A stretch of 64,000 bases of DNA from Bacteroidota bacterium (GTDB taxonomy: Bacteria > Bacteroidota > Bacteroidia > AKYH767-A > OLB10), in the NCBI GenBank assembly GCA_016713525.1, contig JADJOZ010000003.1, positions 372,001 to 436,000 of the forward strand, in the 5' to 3' direction. Position 1 is the first letter of the stretch. The number at the start of each line of letters is the position of its first letter. Below are positions 37,970 to 46,618 of the stretch, piece after piece. The position numbers and the translations under genes are program-made. A model generated the notes under the pieces. It had not been told where the DNA came from. It saw only the letters and a program-made list of their open reading frames with translations, and searched no databases.

Positions 37970-38224
37970 GTGAATAAATTTAGGGTTTGAATTTGAAAAG
38001 TTCATTGAAGGTACAGACAATTTATTTTCCCTGCAAGTGTTGTCAGATAAATTTTAACGGTGCTTTTTTTTTATTTCTAATTACTCTTGTTTTATGAAAA
38101 TTCTTTGTCCGGTAAATAACGGAATTATTTGATTATTTAATTAATAATCAAATAGATATGATTTGTTAAAGAAAATGAAAACATCAAAAAGTGTAATATT
38201 AAAATTAACCTTGCAACATAAAAA

Positions 38225-38683
38225 TCAGAACAATAAAATTGCCATAAATTGCGCCAGAAATCCTAGCGTGAACAAAATTGCACCAGTAATAAGTGCATTT
38301 TTTCGCAAATCTGCGTTGAGGATGAGTTTTTCAATCAGTGGTCCTGCCAAACGACTATCGATGAAGGCTCTGATTTTTTTGTAATTGAATATAAAATACA
38401 GATAAAGTAATGTCGCTATACCAAATGCAATGTAATACTGCATCATTTCACTTTTAGTAACCGGTGTTTCACTTGCACTCATTCCTTTTAATATTCCCAT
38501 CACCGAGAAAGTTAAACCATAACCCAGCACAACGACTATTACAACTAATACGGAAAGTTTTGTCACGAAAGATTTGAGTCCCACCTGCATTCTTTTAAGA
38601 AATCCATCACCCAGAATTTCAGGAGCAGCAAACCAAAATGAGAGGAATTGAAGTAACAAACCTGTTGCATTGAGCCATTTCAT
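38225..38683 (-). CDS. Four-helix membrane protein of unknown function
   Basis: A 152-residue integral membrane protein with hydrophobic segments at about residues 3-20, 40-65, 84-102 and 130-152. The loop ADLRKNALITGAILFTLGF precedes the last helix. I do not recognise the family. A TAnnTTTG element sits 19 bases upstream on the minus strand (38702-38709). Confidence 0.6.
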   Translation of the reverse strand: MKWLNATGLLLQFLSFWFAAPEILGDGFLKRMQVGLKSFVTKLSVLVVIVVVLGYGLTFSVMGILKGMSASETPVTKSEMMQYYIAFGIATLLYLYFIFNYKKIRAFIDSRLAGPLIEKLILNADLRKNALITGAILFTLGFLAQFMAILLF

Positions 38684-38701
38684 ATGGTGTCAGATATGAA
38701 C

Positions 38702-38709
38702 CAAAGATA
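38702..38709 (-). promoter_or_regulatory. Candidate -7 element for the four-helix membrane protein
   Basis: The minus strand reads TATCTTTG, an exact TAnnTTTG match, 19 bases before the start at 38683. Confidence 0.45.
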
Positions 38710-38733
38710 ATAATCCAAAAGTTACTTCCAACA

Positions 38734-38803
38734 CAAAAGCCGAATCGATGGATCCGGCTTTTGACGTAGTAATGACCTGCTGATTAAAATGCAACCAGCA
38801 GGT
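38734..38803 (-). terminator. Two consecutive hairpins downstream of the pirin gene
   Basis: CAAAAGCCG (38734-38742) pairs with CGGCTTTTG (38755-38763), and ACCTGCTG (38775-38782) with CAGCAGGT (38796-38803). The first has T-rich flanks in both directions and could terminate transcription of the pirin gene (minus strand). The rest of 38684-38982 is AT-rich with no visible gene. Confidence 0.55.
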
Positions 38804-38982
38804 AACACTCATATTTTAAAATTGGGCAGAGTGTGTGCGCTTCAATAACTGCCGCAAAATTACAATTTATTTGTCATTTATTTGTGACAAAATTCAATGA
38901 TTATTGTATTTTTCGTAGAATTTTGTTTATAATTTTGTGTTTTAGATTAATTTTGTAGCTTTTTATCGCCGCAAGTCTTTTC

Positions 38983-39705
38983 CTATTTATACTGACTCAA
39001 TGGAACTTCCAATAAAACCATTTCAGTGTCTGTTTCGGCTTTAAACGATATAATTTTGTTTCCGCAGAAACCTATTCCATCCCTTGCTGAAAGTATAGTG
39101 TCTCTCACCTTCAACATGCCACTAACGATGAATGCATAAACGCCATTATCTTTTTTCCGGAGCTTATAATTTATATCGACTCCTTTTTCGATTTTACTTA
39201 AATGCACCCATGCATCCTGATAAACCGACATTCCCTGACCTTCTTCAGTTGGTGAAACAATAGTCTGGAAACAATTTAAACGATCTGATTCATTCAATGA
39301 CATTTTTTCATACTTAGGAATGGCATTCATTATTTTTGGATACATCCAGATATTGAGGAATTTTAAATCCTGATCTGAGTTTCGGTTCATTTCAGAGTGA
39401 CTGATTCCGGTTCCTGCACTTATTACCTGCACTTCTCCTTCTGAAATAACACAGCTGCTCCCCGATTTATCAGTTTGTACCAATGCACCGGCTAAGGGAA
39501 TACAAATTATTTCCATATTCTCATGAGGATGATTTCCAAATCCCTGTCCACCCGCAACAATGTCATCGTTCAATACTCTTAATGCCCCAAAATTCATTCT
39601 GTCCGGATGATAGTATTCTGCATAACTAAAGGTGTGATAGCTTTTGAGCCATCCATGGTCGGAACAGTGCCTGCTTGATGATCTGTGTAAAAAATCGGTT
39701 GCCAT
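38983..39705 (-). CDS. Pirin-family cupin (YhaK/quercetinase type)
   Basis: A 240-residue bicupin of the pirin family. The metal site of the first cupin is intact: H59 and H61 in GNHPHENMEI, and H103 and E105 in GISHSEMNRN. The start, FLHRSSSRHCSDHGWLKSYH, is typical. Family members include quercetin 2,3-dioxygenases and redox sensors; which applies here cannot be decided. Single gene, divergent from the kelch protein gene. Confidence 0.88.
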   Translation of the reverse strand: MATDFLHRSSSRHCSDHGWLKSYHTFSYAEYYHPDRMNFGALRVLNDDIVAGGQGFGNHPHENMEIICIPLAGALVQTDKSGSSCVISEGEVQVISAGTGISHSEMNRNSDQDLKFLNIWMYPKIMNAIPKYEKMSLNESDRLNCFQTIVSPTEEGQGMSVYQDAWVHLSKIEKGVDINYKLRKKDNGVYAFIVSGMLKVRDTILSARDGIGFCGNKIISFKAETDTEMVLLEVPLSQYK

Positions 39706-40045
39706 AGTTCTAGATGTTTGTGGTTAATTATATGGTTGATTGGTAAAAGATATTCTACTTAAAATGAAATTTTACTGACTATAAAAAAAGAACTCTGAAT
39801 GGAATTAAAATACTGCCTTGAAAAGTAATTTAGACTTGAATGATGTGAATGTAACAGATAAAATAATGCGGTGTAAATTATTTGAGGGAGGTCTGTTTTT
39901 TAGTGGTTAACTCTTTTTTACTTGGGTGAAATTTTTTTAAGAAATTATTTTTATCGGTCTGCAACTTTTCAGATGCTGAATGTATCAGTCTTTTGTTATT
40001 TGATTTTGTTTCATATCTTAGTTGCCGATTCTAAAAATCAATCAT
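39706..40045. other. 340-base divergent intergenic region
   Basis: AT-rich spacer between the pirin (minus) and kelch-protein (plus) genes. I find no ORF with support, no hairpin and no exact TAnnTTTG; promoters for both genes must lie here. Confidence 0.5.
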
Positions 40046-41233
40046 ATGAAAATACTATTACTTTGCCTGCTGTTGGTATGCTCTAATTCTGTGTTAAAAG
40101 CAAATTACTGGACTCAAAAAGCCGATTTTGGAGGAACCCCGCGAGCCGATGCTACCGGTTTCTCCATAGGGAATAAAGGTTATATCGGAACAGGTTATGT
40201 TGGTACTTATGCAACCGATTGGTGGGAATATGATCTTGCAACCAATACATGGACTCAAAAAGCCAATTTTGGTGGTTCCGGAATAGTGGAGTCAGCTTCG
40301 TTTACCATTGGATCTAAAGGGTATATTTTGGCAGCTCCAAGTACAAGTGATTTCTGGGAATTCGATCCTGTAGCAAATACATGGACTCAAAAAGCAGTCT
40401 TTCCCGGTATGGCGCGGCAGGCTGCAGTGGCTTTTTCAATTGATGGAAGAGGTTATGTAACTACCGGATCAGGTACCTCTTTGCTGAATGATATGTGGGA
40501 ATATAATCCCTCTACAAATACCTGGCTTGGCAAAACTCCTCTACCAGGCATTGGCAGAATGTATGCAACCGGTTTTGCAATTGGGGGCAAAGGGTATGTA
40601 GGAACCGGTACAGCAGGTTTAAGTGGCCTTTTAAATGAGTTTTGGCAATATGATCCAGTCAATGACAGCTGGTTGCAACGAGCGAATTTTCCTGGTGGTC
40701 CCCGGCAGGAAGCAACCGGAATTGCAATTGGTAATTTTGGTTATCTGGGTTTAGGGAGTGCACAAGGCACTTATTTGTTTGACTGGTATCAATATAATCC
40801 CGCAACTGATTCATGGACCATAAAAGCACCATTCCTGGGCGGACCAAGGGAGGAAGCATCACAATTCACCATTGGAACCAGTGGGTTTGTTGGCACCGGT
40901 TATGATGGACTTTCTGCCGGTGTGATGAAAAAGGATTTCTGGGAGTACCGACCCGATTCAACTACATCAATAAATGAAATAGCTGAATCGGATGTTTCAA
41001 TTACAATGAATGCTTCCAATTCTTCGCTCACGGTTGCTTTTGAAAATATTTCCGGGTTGCCTTTAAGTTTAGAATTATTTGATGCCTCCGGTAAAAAGAT
41101 TACCGGTTTCAAAAATGTGCAATTCCCATTTGAAGTTTCAACTGCAGGTTTTTCAGATGGTGTTTATATGCTCACTGCAAGTAATCCTGAAAGCGCTATC
41201 TGGTCAAAGAAGATTTTGGTAAAGAATTTATAA
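40046..41233 (+). CDS. Secreted kelch-repeat protein with T9SS type A sorting domain
   Basis: A 395-residue exported protein. The signal peptide MKILLLCLLLVCSNSVLKA fixes the ATG at 40046; the open frame before it uses a TTG. Six kelch-type blades of about 47 residues follow, each with a D-x-W-x-Y-[DN]-x-x-x-[ND]-[ST]-W core (WWEYDLATNTWTQKA, FWEFDPVANTWTQKA, MWEYNPSTNTWLGK) and a GKGYVGTG-like strand. The last about 75 residues (LPLSLELFDASGKKITGF through DGVYMLTAS) are a T9SS sorting domain. Probably a surface propeller; no enzyme motif is visible. Confidence 0.85.
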   Translation: MKILLLCLLLVCSNSVLKANYWTQKADFGGTPRADATGFSIGNKGYIGTGYVGTYATDWWEYDLATNTWTQKANFGGSGIVESASFTIGSKGYILAAPSTSDFWEFDPVANTWTQKAVFPGMARQAAVAFSIDGRGYVTTGSGTSLLNDMWEYNPSTNTWLGKTPLPGIGRMYATGFAIGGKGYVGTGTAGLSGLLNEFWQYDPVNDSWLQRANFPGGPRQEATGIAIGNFGYLGLGSAQGTYLFDWYQYNPATDSWTIKAPFLGGPREEASQFTIGTSGFVGTGYDGLSAGVMKKDFWEYRPDSTTSINEIAESDVSITMNASNSSLTVAFENISGLPLSLELFDASGKKITGFKNVQFPFEVSTAGFSDGVYMLTASNPESAIWSKKILVKNL

Positions 41234-41243
41234 AATACAGAAT

Positions 41244-41281
41244 GCCGACAGGAAGTTAGATCTGAACTCCTGTCGGCTTTT
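41244..41281 (+). terminator. Terminator after the kelch gene, overlapping the convergent acetyltransferase end
   Basis: GCCGACAGGA (41244-41253) pairs with TCCTGTCGGC (41268-41277) around 14 bases, followed by TTTTC. On the minus strand the same bases encode the last residues of the frame-restored acetyltransferase (EKPTGVQI). Confidence 0.75.
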
Positions 41282-41734
41282 CATAAACAGTAAATGGAAG
41301 ACCTTCCATATTATAACAGATTCCATTTTTTTCCAGCCCTTCTTCTCATAAAAATTTTCGAGATCAGTGCTGAGATAAACTTTGAATATTCCTCCTTTAG
41401 CAGCATCTGTTAAAACACGATCCATAAGTTGTCCCGCAATATTTCGATTCCGATACTTTTCATCCACATATAAACAGGCGAGCCATGGGAATAAGTCCTG
41501 TCTGCTATTCAGGTCATTGGTGATTAATGCTACGCAACCAACAATTTCACCTGCAAGTGTTGCAATATAAAATTCAGGAACTGACGCTGCTGTTTTTGCT
41601 GCGTTACCAATAGCGTCTTTATAAAATTCAAAATTAGATTCACTTCCACAGCATTTCCAGATATAATCGATGCCGTATGAAAGCAGGTCAGGGTTTTCAG
41701 AGAGACCAATGATATTTAATTGATCAATTCCCAT
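41256..41734 (-). CDS. GNAT acetyltransferase, frameshifted near the C-terminus
   Basis: An acetyl-CoA-dependent acetyltransferase starting MGIDQLNIIGLSENPDLL. The core includes FYIATLAGEIVGCVALI, LACLYVDEKYRNRNIAGQLM (CoA-binding loop, Gly-poor) and LENFYEKKGW. At a T7 run (plus strand 41326-41332) one missing base shifts the frame. With eight, the end reads KKNGICYNMEGLPFTVYEKP and GVQI, stopping at 41256. As written, the ORF runs to 41228 with an unrelated tail. Restored length is about 159 residues. It precedes no operon partner; mlaF is transcribed ahead of it on the same strand with only 3 bases between the genes. Confidence 0.75.
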
Positions 41735-41737
41735 GGT

Positions 41738-42484
41738 TTATTTTTTCAGATGTTGCATAATTTTAGATGCAAAAATAAATTCATCTACTTCAGGATTTCC
41801 TGATTTCAGAATTTCCTGCTCATTGCCGCTCCACCATTTTTCTCCCTTATGGATAAAAAGGATATTGTAACCCATAGTAATAACTGAATTCATATCATGG
41901 GTGTTGATAATAGTGGTCATCTGAAATTCATCAGTTATTTCAATGATCAATTCATCAATTACAATGGAGGTTTTTGGATCAAGTCCGCTATTTGGCTCAT
42001 CGCAAAATAAATATTTCGGATTCATAGCAATGGCGCGTGCAATAGCAACACGCTTCTTCATACCACCGCTTATCTCAGCAGGAAAAAGTTTGTGAGAGGA
42101 GGGGAGATTAACCCGTTGAAGACAGAAATTCACCCGGTCAATTTTTTCCTGATGACTCAAGTCTGATAACATCGTCAATGGAAACATCACATTTTGTTCC
42201 ACAGTCATGGAATCAAATAAAGCACTTCCCTGAAATAACATGCCAATTTCCTGTCTGATAGGCTTGCGTTCTTTGAAATTCATTTCAGAAAAATTTCTTC
42301 CATCATATTCAATTCTGCCCGAATCAACTTCAAATAATCCTACCATGCACTTCACTAAAACAGTTTTACCTGATCCTGATCCGCCTATGATTAAGTTGAC
42401 TTTCCCTTTTTCAAAACGATGGGAAACATTTTTCAATATTTGCTTCTCACCAAATCCCTTTGATACGTTTTTTACTTCTATCAT
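41738..42484 (-). CDS. mlaF: Phospholipid ABC transporter ATP-binding protein (MlaF-like)
   Basis: A 248-residue ATPase with Walker A GGSGSGKTVLVKC, Q-loop MLFQGSALFDSMTV, signature ISGGMKKRVAIARA, Walker B YLFCDEP and switch THD. GSALFDSMTV followed by ENV is typical of the MlaF/MCE-linked subgroup that moves phospholipids between the membranes. Its start overlaps the end of mlaE by 4 bases (ATGA), so the two are translationally coupled. No MCE-domain substrate-binding gene (mlaD) lies next to them. Confidence 0.92.
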   Translation of the reverse strand: MIEVKNVSKGFGEKQILKNVSHRFEKGKVNLIIGGSGSGKTVLVKCMVGLFEVDSGRIEYDGRNFSEMNFKERKPIRQEIGMLFQGSALFDSMTVEQNVMFPLTMLSDLSHQEKIDRVNFCLQRVNLPSSHKLFPAEISGGMKKRVAIARAIAMNPKYLFCDEPNSGLDPKTSIVIDELIIEITDEFQMTTIINTHDMNSVITMGYNILFIHKGEKWWSGNEQEILKSGNPEVDEFIFASKIMQHLKK

Positions 42485-43221
42485 ATGAGGATAAGTTGTG
42501 TGATGATGTAATCGAAAATGAGAATTAGTACGCTGCTATAAACTACCGCACGTGTACTCGATTGTCCAACTTCCAACGCACCACCATCAGTATAAAATCC
42601 CTGATAAGAAGAAATCGAAGTAATCAGATAAGCGAAGACTACAGTTTTAATCATGGCAAAAGTGACATTAAAAGGCAGAAACTGGTATTGTATTCCTTTG
42701 ATATAATCAGTGGTTGGTATTACTCCCGACAATTCGCCGGCAACCCACCCACCTGCAATTCCAACAAACATACTTATCAGCACCAGGAACGGAGCAATAA
42801 AAATAGCAGCAATCATTTTAGGAAATACCAAATATCCGGAGGAATTGATTCCCATAATTTCAAGCGCATCAATTTGTTCGGTTACCCGCATGGTACCAAT
42901 CTCTGAGGCTATTGAACTTCCTACTTTTCCTGCAAGCACCAGCATAATAATTGTTGGCGAAAATTCTATAATCATCGTATCACGCGCAACCAAACCCACT
43001 ACATAAAGTGGTACTAGTGGATTAACAAGGTTGTAAACGGTTTGAATAGTTATTACTGCACCCATGAATACCGAGATCAATGTCACAATTCCAAGTGAAC
43101 TGACTCCTATCGATTCCATTTCTTCCAGAACCCTTCTCCGATAAATTGAAAATTTTTCAGGCTTCCCAAACAGAGAAGCCATGAAAAGCCAATACCGGCC
43201 AAGGTGAAAAAATATTTTCAT
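42481..43221 (-). CDS. mlaE: Phospholipid ABC transporter permease (MlaE family)
   Basis: A 246-residue inner-membrane permease with about five helices. Family motifs are SLGIVTLISVFMGAVITIQ, GKVGSSIASEIGTMRVTEQI and DALEIMGINSSGYLVFPK. It pairs with the overlapping ATPase gene. The MCE component must be encoded elsewhere. Confidence 0.92.
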   Translation of the reverse strand: MKIFFHLGRYWLFMASLFGKPEKFSIYRRRVLEEMESIGVSSLGIVTLISVFMGAVITIQTVYNLVNPLVPLYVVGLVARDTMIIEFSPTIIMLVLAGKVGSSIASEIGTMRVTEQIDALEIMGINSSGYLVFPKMIAAIFIAPFLVLISMFVGIAGGWVAGELSGVIPTTDYIKGIQYQFLPFNVTFAMIKTVVFAYLITSISSYQGFYTDGGALEVGQSSTRAVVYSSVLILIFDYIITQLILI

Positions 43222-43268
43222 GTATGATTTATGTTGTTTCGGGGCATAAAATTAGTGATAATTCGCGT

Positions 43269-43276
43269 TACCTTTG
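43269..43276 (+). promoter_or_regulatory. Candidate -7 element for the small lipoprotein
   Basis: TACCTTTG, an exact TAnnTTTG match, only 7 bases before the ATG at 43284, which would give an extremely short or absent leader. Confidence 0.45.
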
Positions 43277-43283
43277 TCTCATC

Positions 43284-43453
43284 ATGAACCCAATAGCGAC
43301 AAATTCTGTTTTTAATACCTTATTTAAGGCTTCCTTAAAATAATTGCTGTGTTGTTGTTAACTTCATTACTCTCAGGTTGTTTTGTCTTCAAAAAGAAGT
43401 GTGATTGCCCTTCTTTCGGTAAAGCCCGAACCACTAAATCTGCCGTTTCCTGA
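43284..43453 (+). CDS. Small lipoprotein (56 residues), frameshifted
   Basis: From ATG 43284 the frame reads MNPIATNSVFNTLFKASLK and stops after an A4 run (43337-43340). One more A continues IIAVLLLTSLLSGCFVFKKK and then CDCPSFGKARTTKSAVS to the TGA at 43451. The restored product has a clear lipoprotein signal with lipobox LLSGC (Cys33) and a short mature part with a CDCPSFGK motif. Function unknown. It lies between the mla pair and feoA. The coding frame is too short for ordinary ORF calls and is hidden by the indel. Confidence 0.6.
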
Positions 43454-43556
43454 AATTATTGAAATCTTTTTAATGCATGATAAAAATCAACTCCGTTGTT
43501 AACGAATCTTAACTATTTTAGCGGTTTATTTGTAATGATTCTAAATAACTGAACAT

Positions 43557-43796
43557 ATGCGAGGCGATTTTAAAAAGCTATCTGAGATAAAACTAGGCGA
43601 AAGTGCTGTTATTGAGAGTTTTACTGACGACACCATGAAGTTGAAACTTTTGGAAATGGGTTGTTTACCGGGTGAGATTGTCACTGTAACACGTTTTGCT
43701 CCTTTTGGCGATCCCATGGCGATTGCAGTTGCCGACTCCATGTTGAGTCTAAGAATGTCAGAAGCTGCCAATGTTTTGGTTAGTATCCGTTCCTAA
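43557..43796 (+). CDS. feoA: Ferrous iron transport protein A
   Basis: A 79-residue SH3-like FeoA. It starts with a hydrophilic segment and LSEIKLGESAVIESF, then LKLLEMGCLPGEIVTVTRFAP and a final GDPMAIAVADSMLSLRMSEA, the standard family pattern. It is 23 bases upstream of feoB and probably co-transcribed. FeoA modulates FeoB activity at the membrane. Confidence 0.92.
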   Translation: MRGDFKKLSEIKLGESAVIESFTDDTMKLKLLEMGCLPGEIVTVTRFAPFGDPMAIAVADSMLSLRMSEAANVLVSIRS

Positions 43797-43819
43797 GCTT
43801 CATTTGCACAGTTCAGGAA

Positions 43820-45943
43820 ATGATAAAACGTCTCAAAGTTTCACTAGTTGGCAATCCAAATTCCGGTAAATCGACCTTATTTAACCGCTTAACCGGATTA
43901 AATCAGAAGATAGCCAATTTCCCCGGTGTAACTGTCGAAAAAAAGACCGGCAGTATGACTATCAGCTCCAGCGATGGGTCTGATTATCAGATTGATATAA
44001 CAGACTTGCCTGGAACCTATTCCTTATACCCAAAAACTCTTGAAGAACAAATACCTTTTCAGGTTTTATGTGATCCTACAAACGAATCACATCCCGATGT
44101 AACGGTCATTATAGCGGATGGTACCAACTTAAAGCGTAGCTTATTTTTATGTTCTCAGATTGTTGATCTGAAATCACCGGCGATCCTGGTGGTAAACATG
44201 ATGGATCAGGTTACCAAAAGCGGCGTTGAAATTAATTTTATCCGTCTTTCAAAAGAACTTGGTATACCGGTTATTCCTATGAATGCCCGTGATGGTGATG
44301 GAATCGATTTTCTGAAAAATGCTATAATTTCTAATATCCCGGTTCCGGAACTCGATTTCATAGAAACTGCTCTACTAGCTCCTGAAGTTGTAAAAGCAAT
44401 CAGGCAATCGGTAAAACTCAACAGTAATTATGTAGCATTTCAGATCGCAAACAATATTGATCAGATCAGTTTCTTCAACGACCGGCAAGAGCGAAGAGCA
44501 CAAATCAAGGAGATTTTGAATCGCCATGGTTTCGATCATTCAATCATGCAAGCTACTGAAACATTGAAGCGCTACGAAGTTATTTCTCAACTGGTGAAAC
44601 AGGTAGTCAAGGCAAAAAATGCTATTCCTTCCAAAGAAAAAACTTTTACCAGAAAGCTCGATAATTTGCTGATGCACCGTTTTTGGGGATATTTTATTTT
44701 TCTGGCGATCCTATTCGTAATTTTTCAGGCAGTGTTTGCCTGGGCTGCATGGCCGATGGAAATGGTTGATCAGGCGTTTACCTGGATGAGCATTAAGGTA
44801 CATGACGCTTTGCCTGAAGGTGTATTTAACGATTTGCTGGTAGAAGGTATACTGGCTGGCTTGGGTGGTGTTGTAATTTTTATTCCCCAAATTGTTTTGT
44901 TGTTCACCTTTATTGCCATTCTGGAAGATACCGGTTATATGGCCCGGGTGAGCTTTATGATGGATAAACTGTTAAGGCGATTTGGATTAAACGGGCGTTC
45001 TGTTATTCCATTGATTAGTGGTGTTGCCTGTGCGGTACCTGCTATTCTTTCAGCTCGAACCATTGCCAGTTGGAAAGAGCGGCTAATTACCATTTTAGTA
45101 ACTCCACTCATGAGCTGCTCAGCTCGGTTGCCGGTTTATGCTTTGTTGATTTCTTTGGTCATTCCCGATCATAAATATTTGGGCATCATAGGGTTACAAG
45201 GCCTTGTGCTGTTTGCACTTTATTTAATAGGTTTTATCGCAGCAATGGGTTCTGCTTTACTGATGAAGTTCCTGGTTAAAGCGAGAGAACGTTCTTATTT
45301 CATCATGGAAATCCCGGTCTACCGAATGCCCCGATGGAAAAATATTGGTTATACGATTGTTGAAAAGGTGAGAGTATTTATTTTTGAAGCAGGTAAGGTA
45401 ATTGTTGCCATTTCAGTTGTTTTGTGGGTATTGTCGTCATCAGGACCCGGGGATGAATTTAAACAAGTAAAAAAACAACTGGAAACTGCCGATGTAGCTG
45501 ATACAGAACTCCAAAATCATCTGGCAGCAGAGAAACTAAGATTGTCGTATGCAGGTATAACAGGCAGGGCTATTGAACCAATAATTGAACCGTTGGGTTT
45601 TGATTGGAAAATAGGTATTGCATTGATTACCAGCTTTGCCGCCCGTGAAGTGTTTGTTGGGACCATGTCAACTATTTATAGCGTGGGAGGAAATGATGAG
45701 GATATTGCAACTGTTAGAGAAAAAATGATGGCAGAAAAAAACGATAAAACGGGTCTTCCGCAATATAATTTGGCAGTAGGCTGGAGTCTGATGCTATTTT
45801 ACGCTTTTGCCATGCAGTGTATGAGCACAATGGCAGTGGTGAGACGGGAAACAGGCAACTGGAAATGGCCTTTAATTCAATTTGCATTTATGGGAGTTTT
45901 GGCCTACATTTCGTCTTTCATAATCTATCGGATTTTAAGCTAA
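43820..45943 (+). CDS. feoB: Ferrous iron transporter B
   Basis: A 707-residue Fe(II) transporter with an N-terminal GTPase domain (G1 GNPNSGKST, G2 region NFPGVTVEKK, G3 DLPG, G4 NMMD), a helical GDI-like segment and a polytopic C-terminal domain with the two Gate motifs (RRFGLNGRSVIPLISGVACAVPAI and LITSFAAREVFVGTMSTIY). Length is normal and the frame is intact. The operon is feoA-feoB, with the SprT-like gene starting 10 bases after the stop. Confidence 0.95.
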   Translation: MIKRLKVSLVGNPNSGKSTLFNRLTGLNQKIANFPGVTVEKKTGSMTISSSDGSDYQIDITDLPGTYSLYPKTLEEQIPFQVLCDPTNESHPDVTVIIADGTNLKRSLFLCSQIVDLKSPAILVVNMMDQVTKSGVEINFIRLSKELGIPVIPMNARDGDGIDFLKNAIISNIPVPELDFIETALLAPEVVKAIRQSVKLNSNYVAFQIANNIDQISFFNDRQERRAQIKEILNRHGFDHSIMQATETLKRYEVISQLVKQVVKAKNAIPSKEKTFTRKLDNLLMHRFWGYFIFLAILFVIFQAVFAWAAWPMEMVDQAFTWMSIKVHDALPEGVFNDLLVEGILAGLGGVVIFIPQIVLLFTFIAILEDTGYMARVSFMMDKLLRRFGLNGRSVIPLISGVACAVPAILSARTIASWKERLITILVTPLMSCSARLPVYALLISLVIPDHKYLGIIGLQGLVLFALYLIGFIAAMGSALLMKFLVKARERSYFIMEIPVYRMPRWKNIGYTIVEKVRVFIFEAGKVIVAISVVLWVLSSSGPGDEFKQVKKQLETADVADTELQNHLAAEKLRLSYAGITGRAIEPIIEPLGFDWKIGIALITSFAAREVFVGTMSTIYSVGGNDEDIATVREKMMAEKNDKTGLPQYNLAVGWSLMLFYAFAMQCMSTMAVVRRETGNWKWPLIQFAFMGVLAYISSFIIYRILS

Positions 45944-45953
45944 TTTTACAGCC

Positions 45954-46605
45954 GTGAATATCTCTGATCCTGCAACCGCATTTTCAAAATACGTGCCTTC
46001 GAAAGCCCTCGATACTTGTGTGGACTGGATTGTGGATTATAAAATTGCCGTTCGTATCACTAAAAGCCGTAACAGCAAGTTTGGCGACTACAGACCACCA
46101 GCTGATGGTAAAGGGCATCGTATTTCAATAAATCATGACCTGAACAAATATTCTTTTCTGCTTACATTCACACATGAAGTCGCACATCTTATCACATACA
46201 ACAAACATAAGTTTCGCATAGATCCGCACGGGCGTGAATGGAAAAAATGAGTTCAAAAGACTGATGGTTCCTTTGTTAAGTGATAGCATCTTCCCTAAAG
46301 ATCTTGTTATTGCAATTCAGAATTATCTCGATAATCCCGCCGCTTCCAGCTGCTCCGATATTAATTTAATGAGGGCATTAGGAAAATATGACAAACGTGA
46401 TGAGCAATGGAAATTATTGGAAGAAATTGCACTGAATACTCCGTTTCGGATTCGGTCAGGGCGTCAATTTATTAAAGGCGAATTATTGAATAAAAATTTT
46501 TGCTGCACCTGTTTGAAAAGTAAACATAAGTACGTTATAAATCCCCTCACAGAAGTGCAACCAATCAATCCGCAACATAAAAGCAGCGGTGGGTTGCGTT
46601 CCTGA
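45954..46605 (+). CDS. SprT-like zinc metalloprotease-fold protein, frameshifted
   Basis: GTG start at 45954 (GTGAATATCTCTG). Restored length is about 216 residues. The zinc motif is H74-E75-x-x-H78 in FTHEVAHLITYNKHKF. The frame breaks at an A6 run (46242-46247): with five As, HGREWK continues NEFKRLMVPLLSDSIFP. The C-terminal half carries two Cys pairs (CCTCLKSKHKY region) as in SprT zinc ribbons. SprT/Spartan-like proteins act on DNA-protein crosslinks or are uncharacterised in bacteria. It starts 10 bases after feoB, and the aminotransferase begins 13 bases after its end. Confidence 0.8.
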
Positions 46606-46618
46606 AAAAACTAAATCA

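Noticed and set aside
42562..42906. 114-codon plus-strand ORF opposite mlaE
   Set aside because: It is antisense to the well-conserved permease and has no family features.
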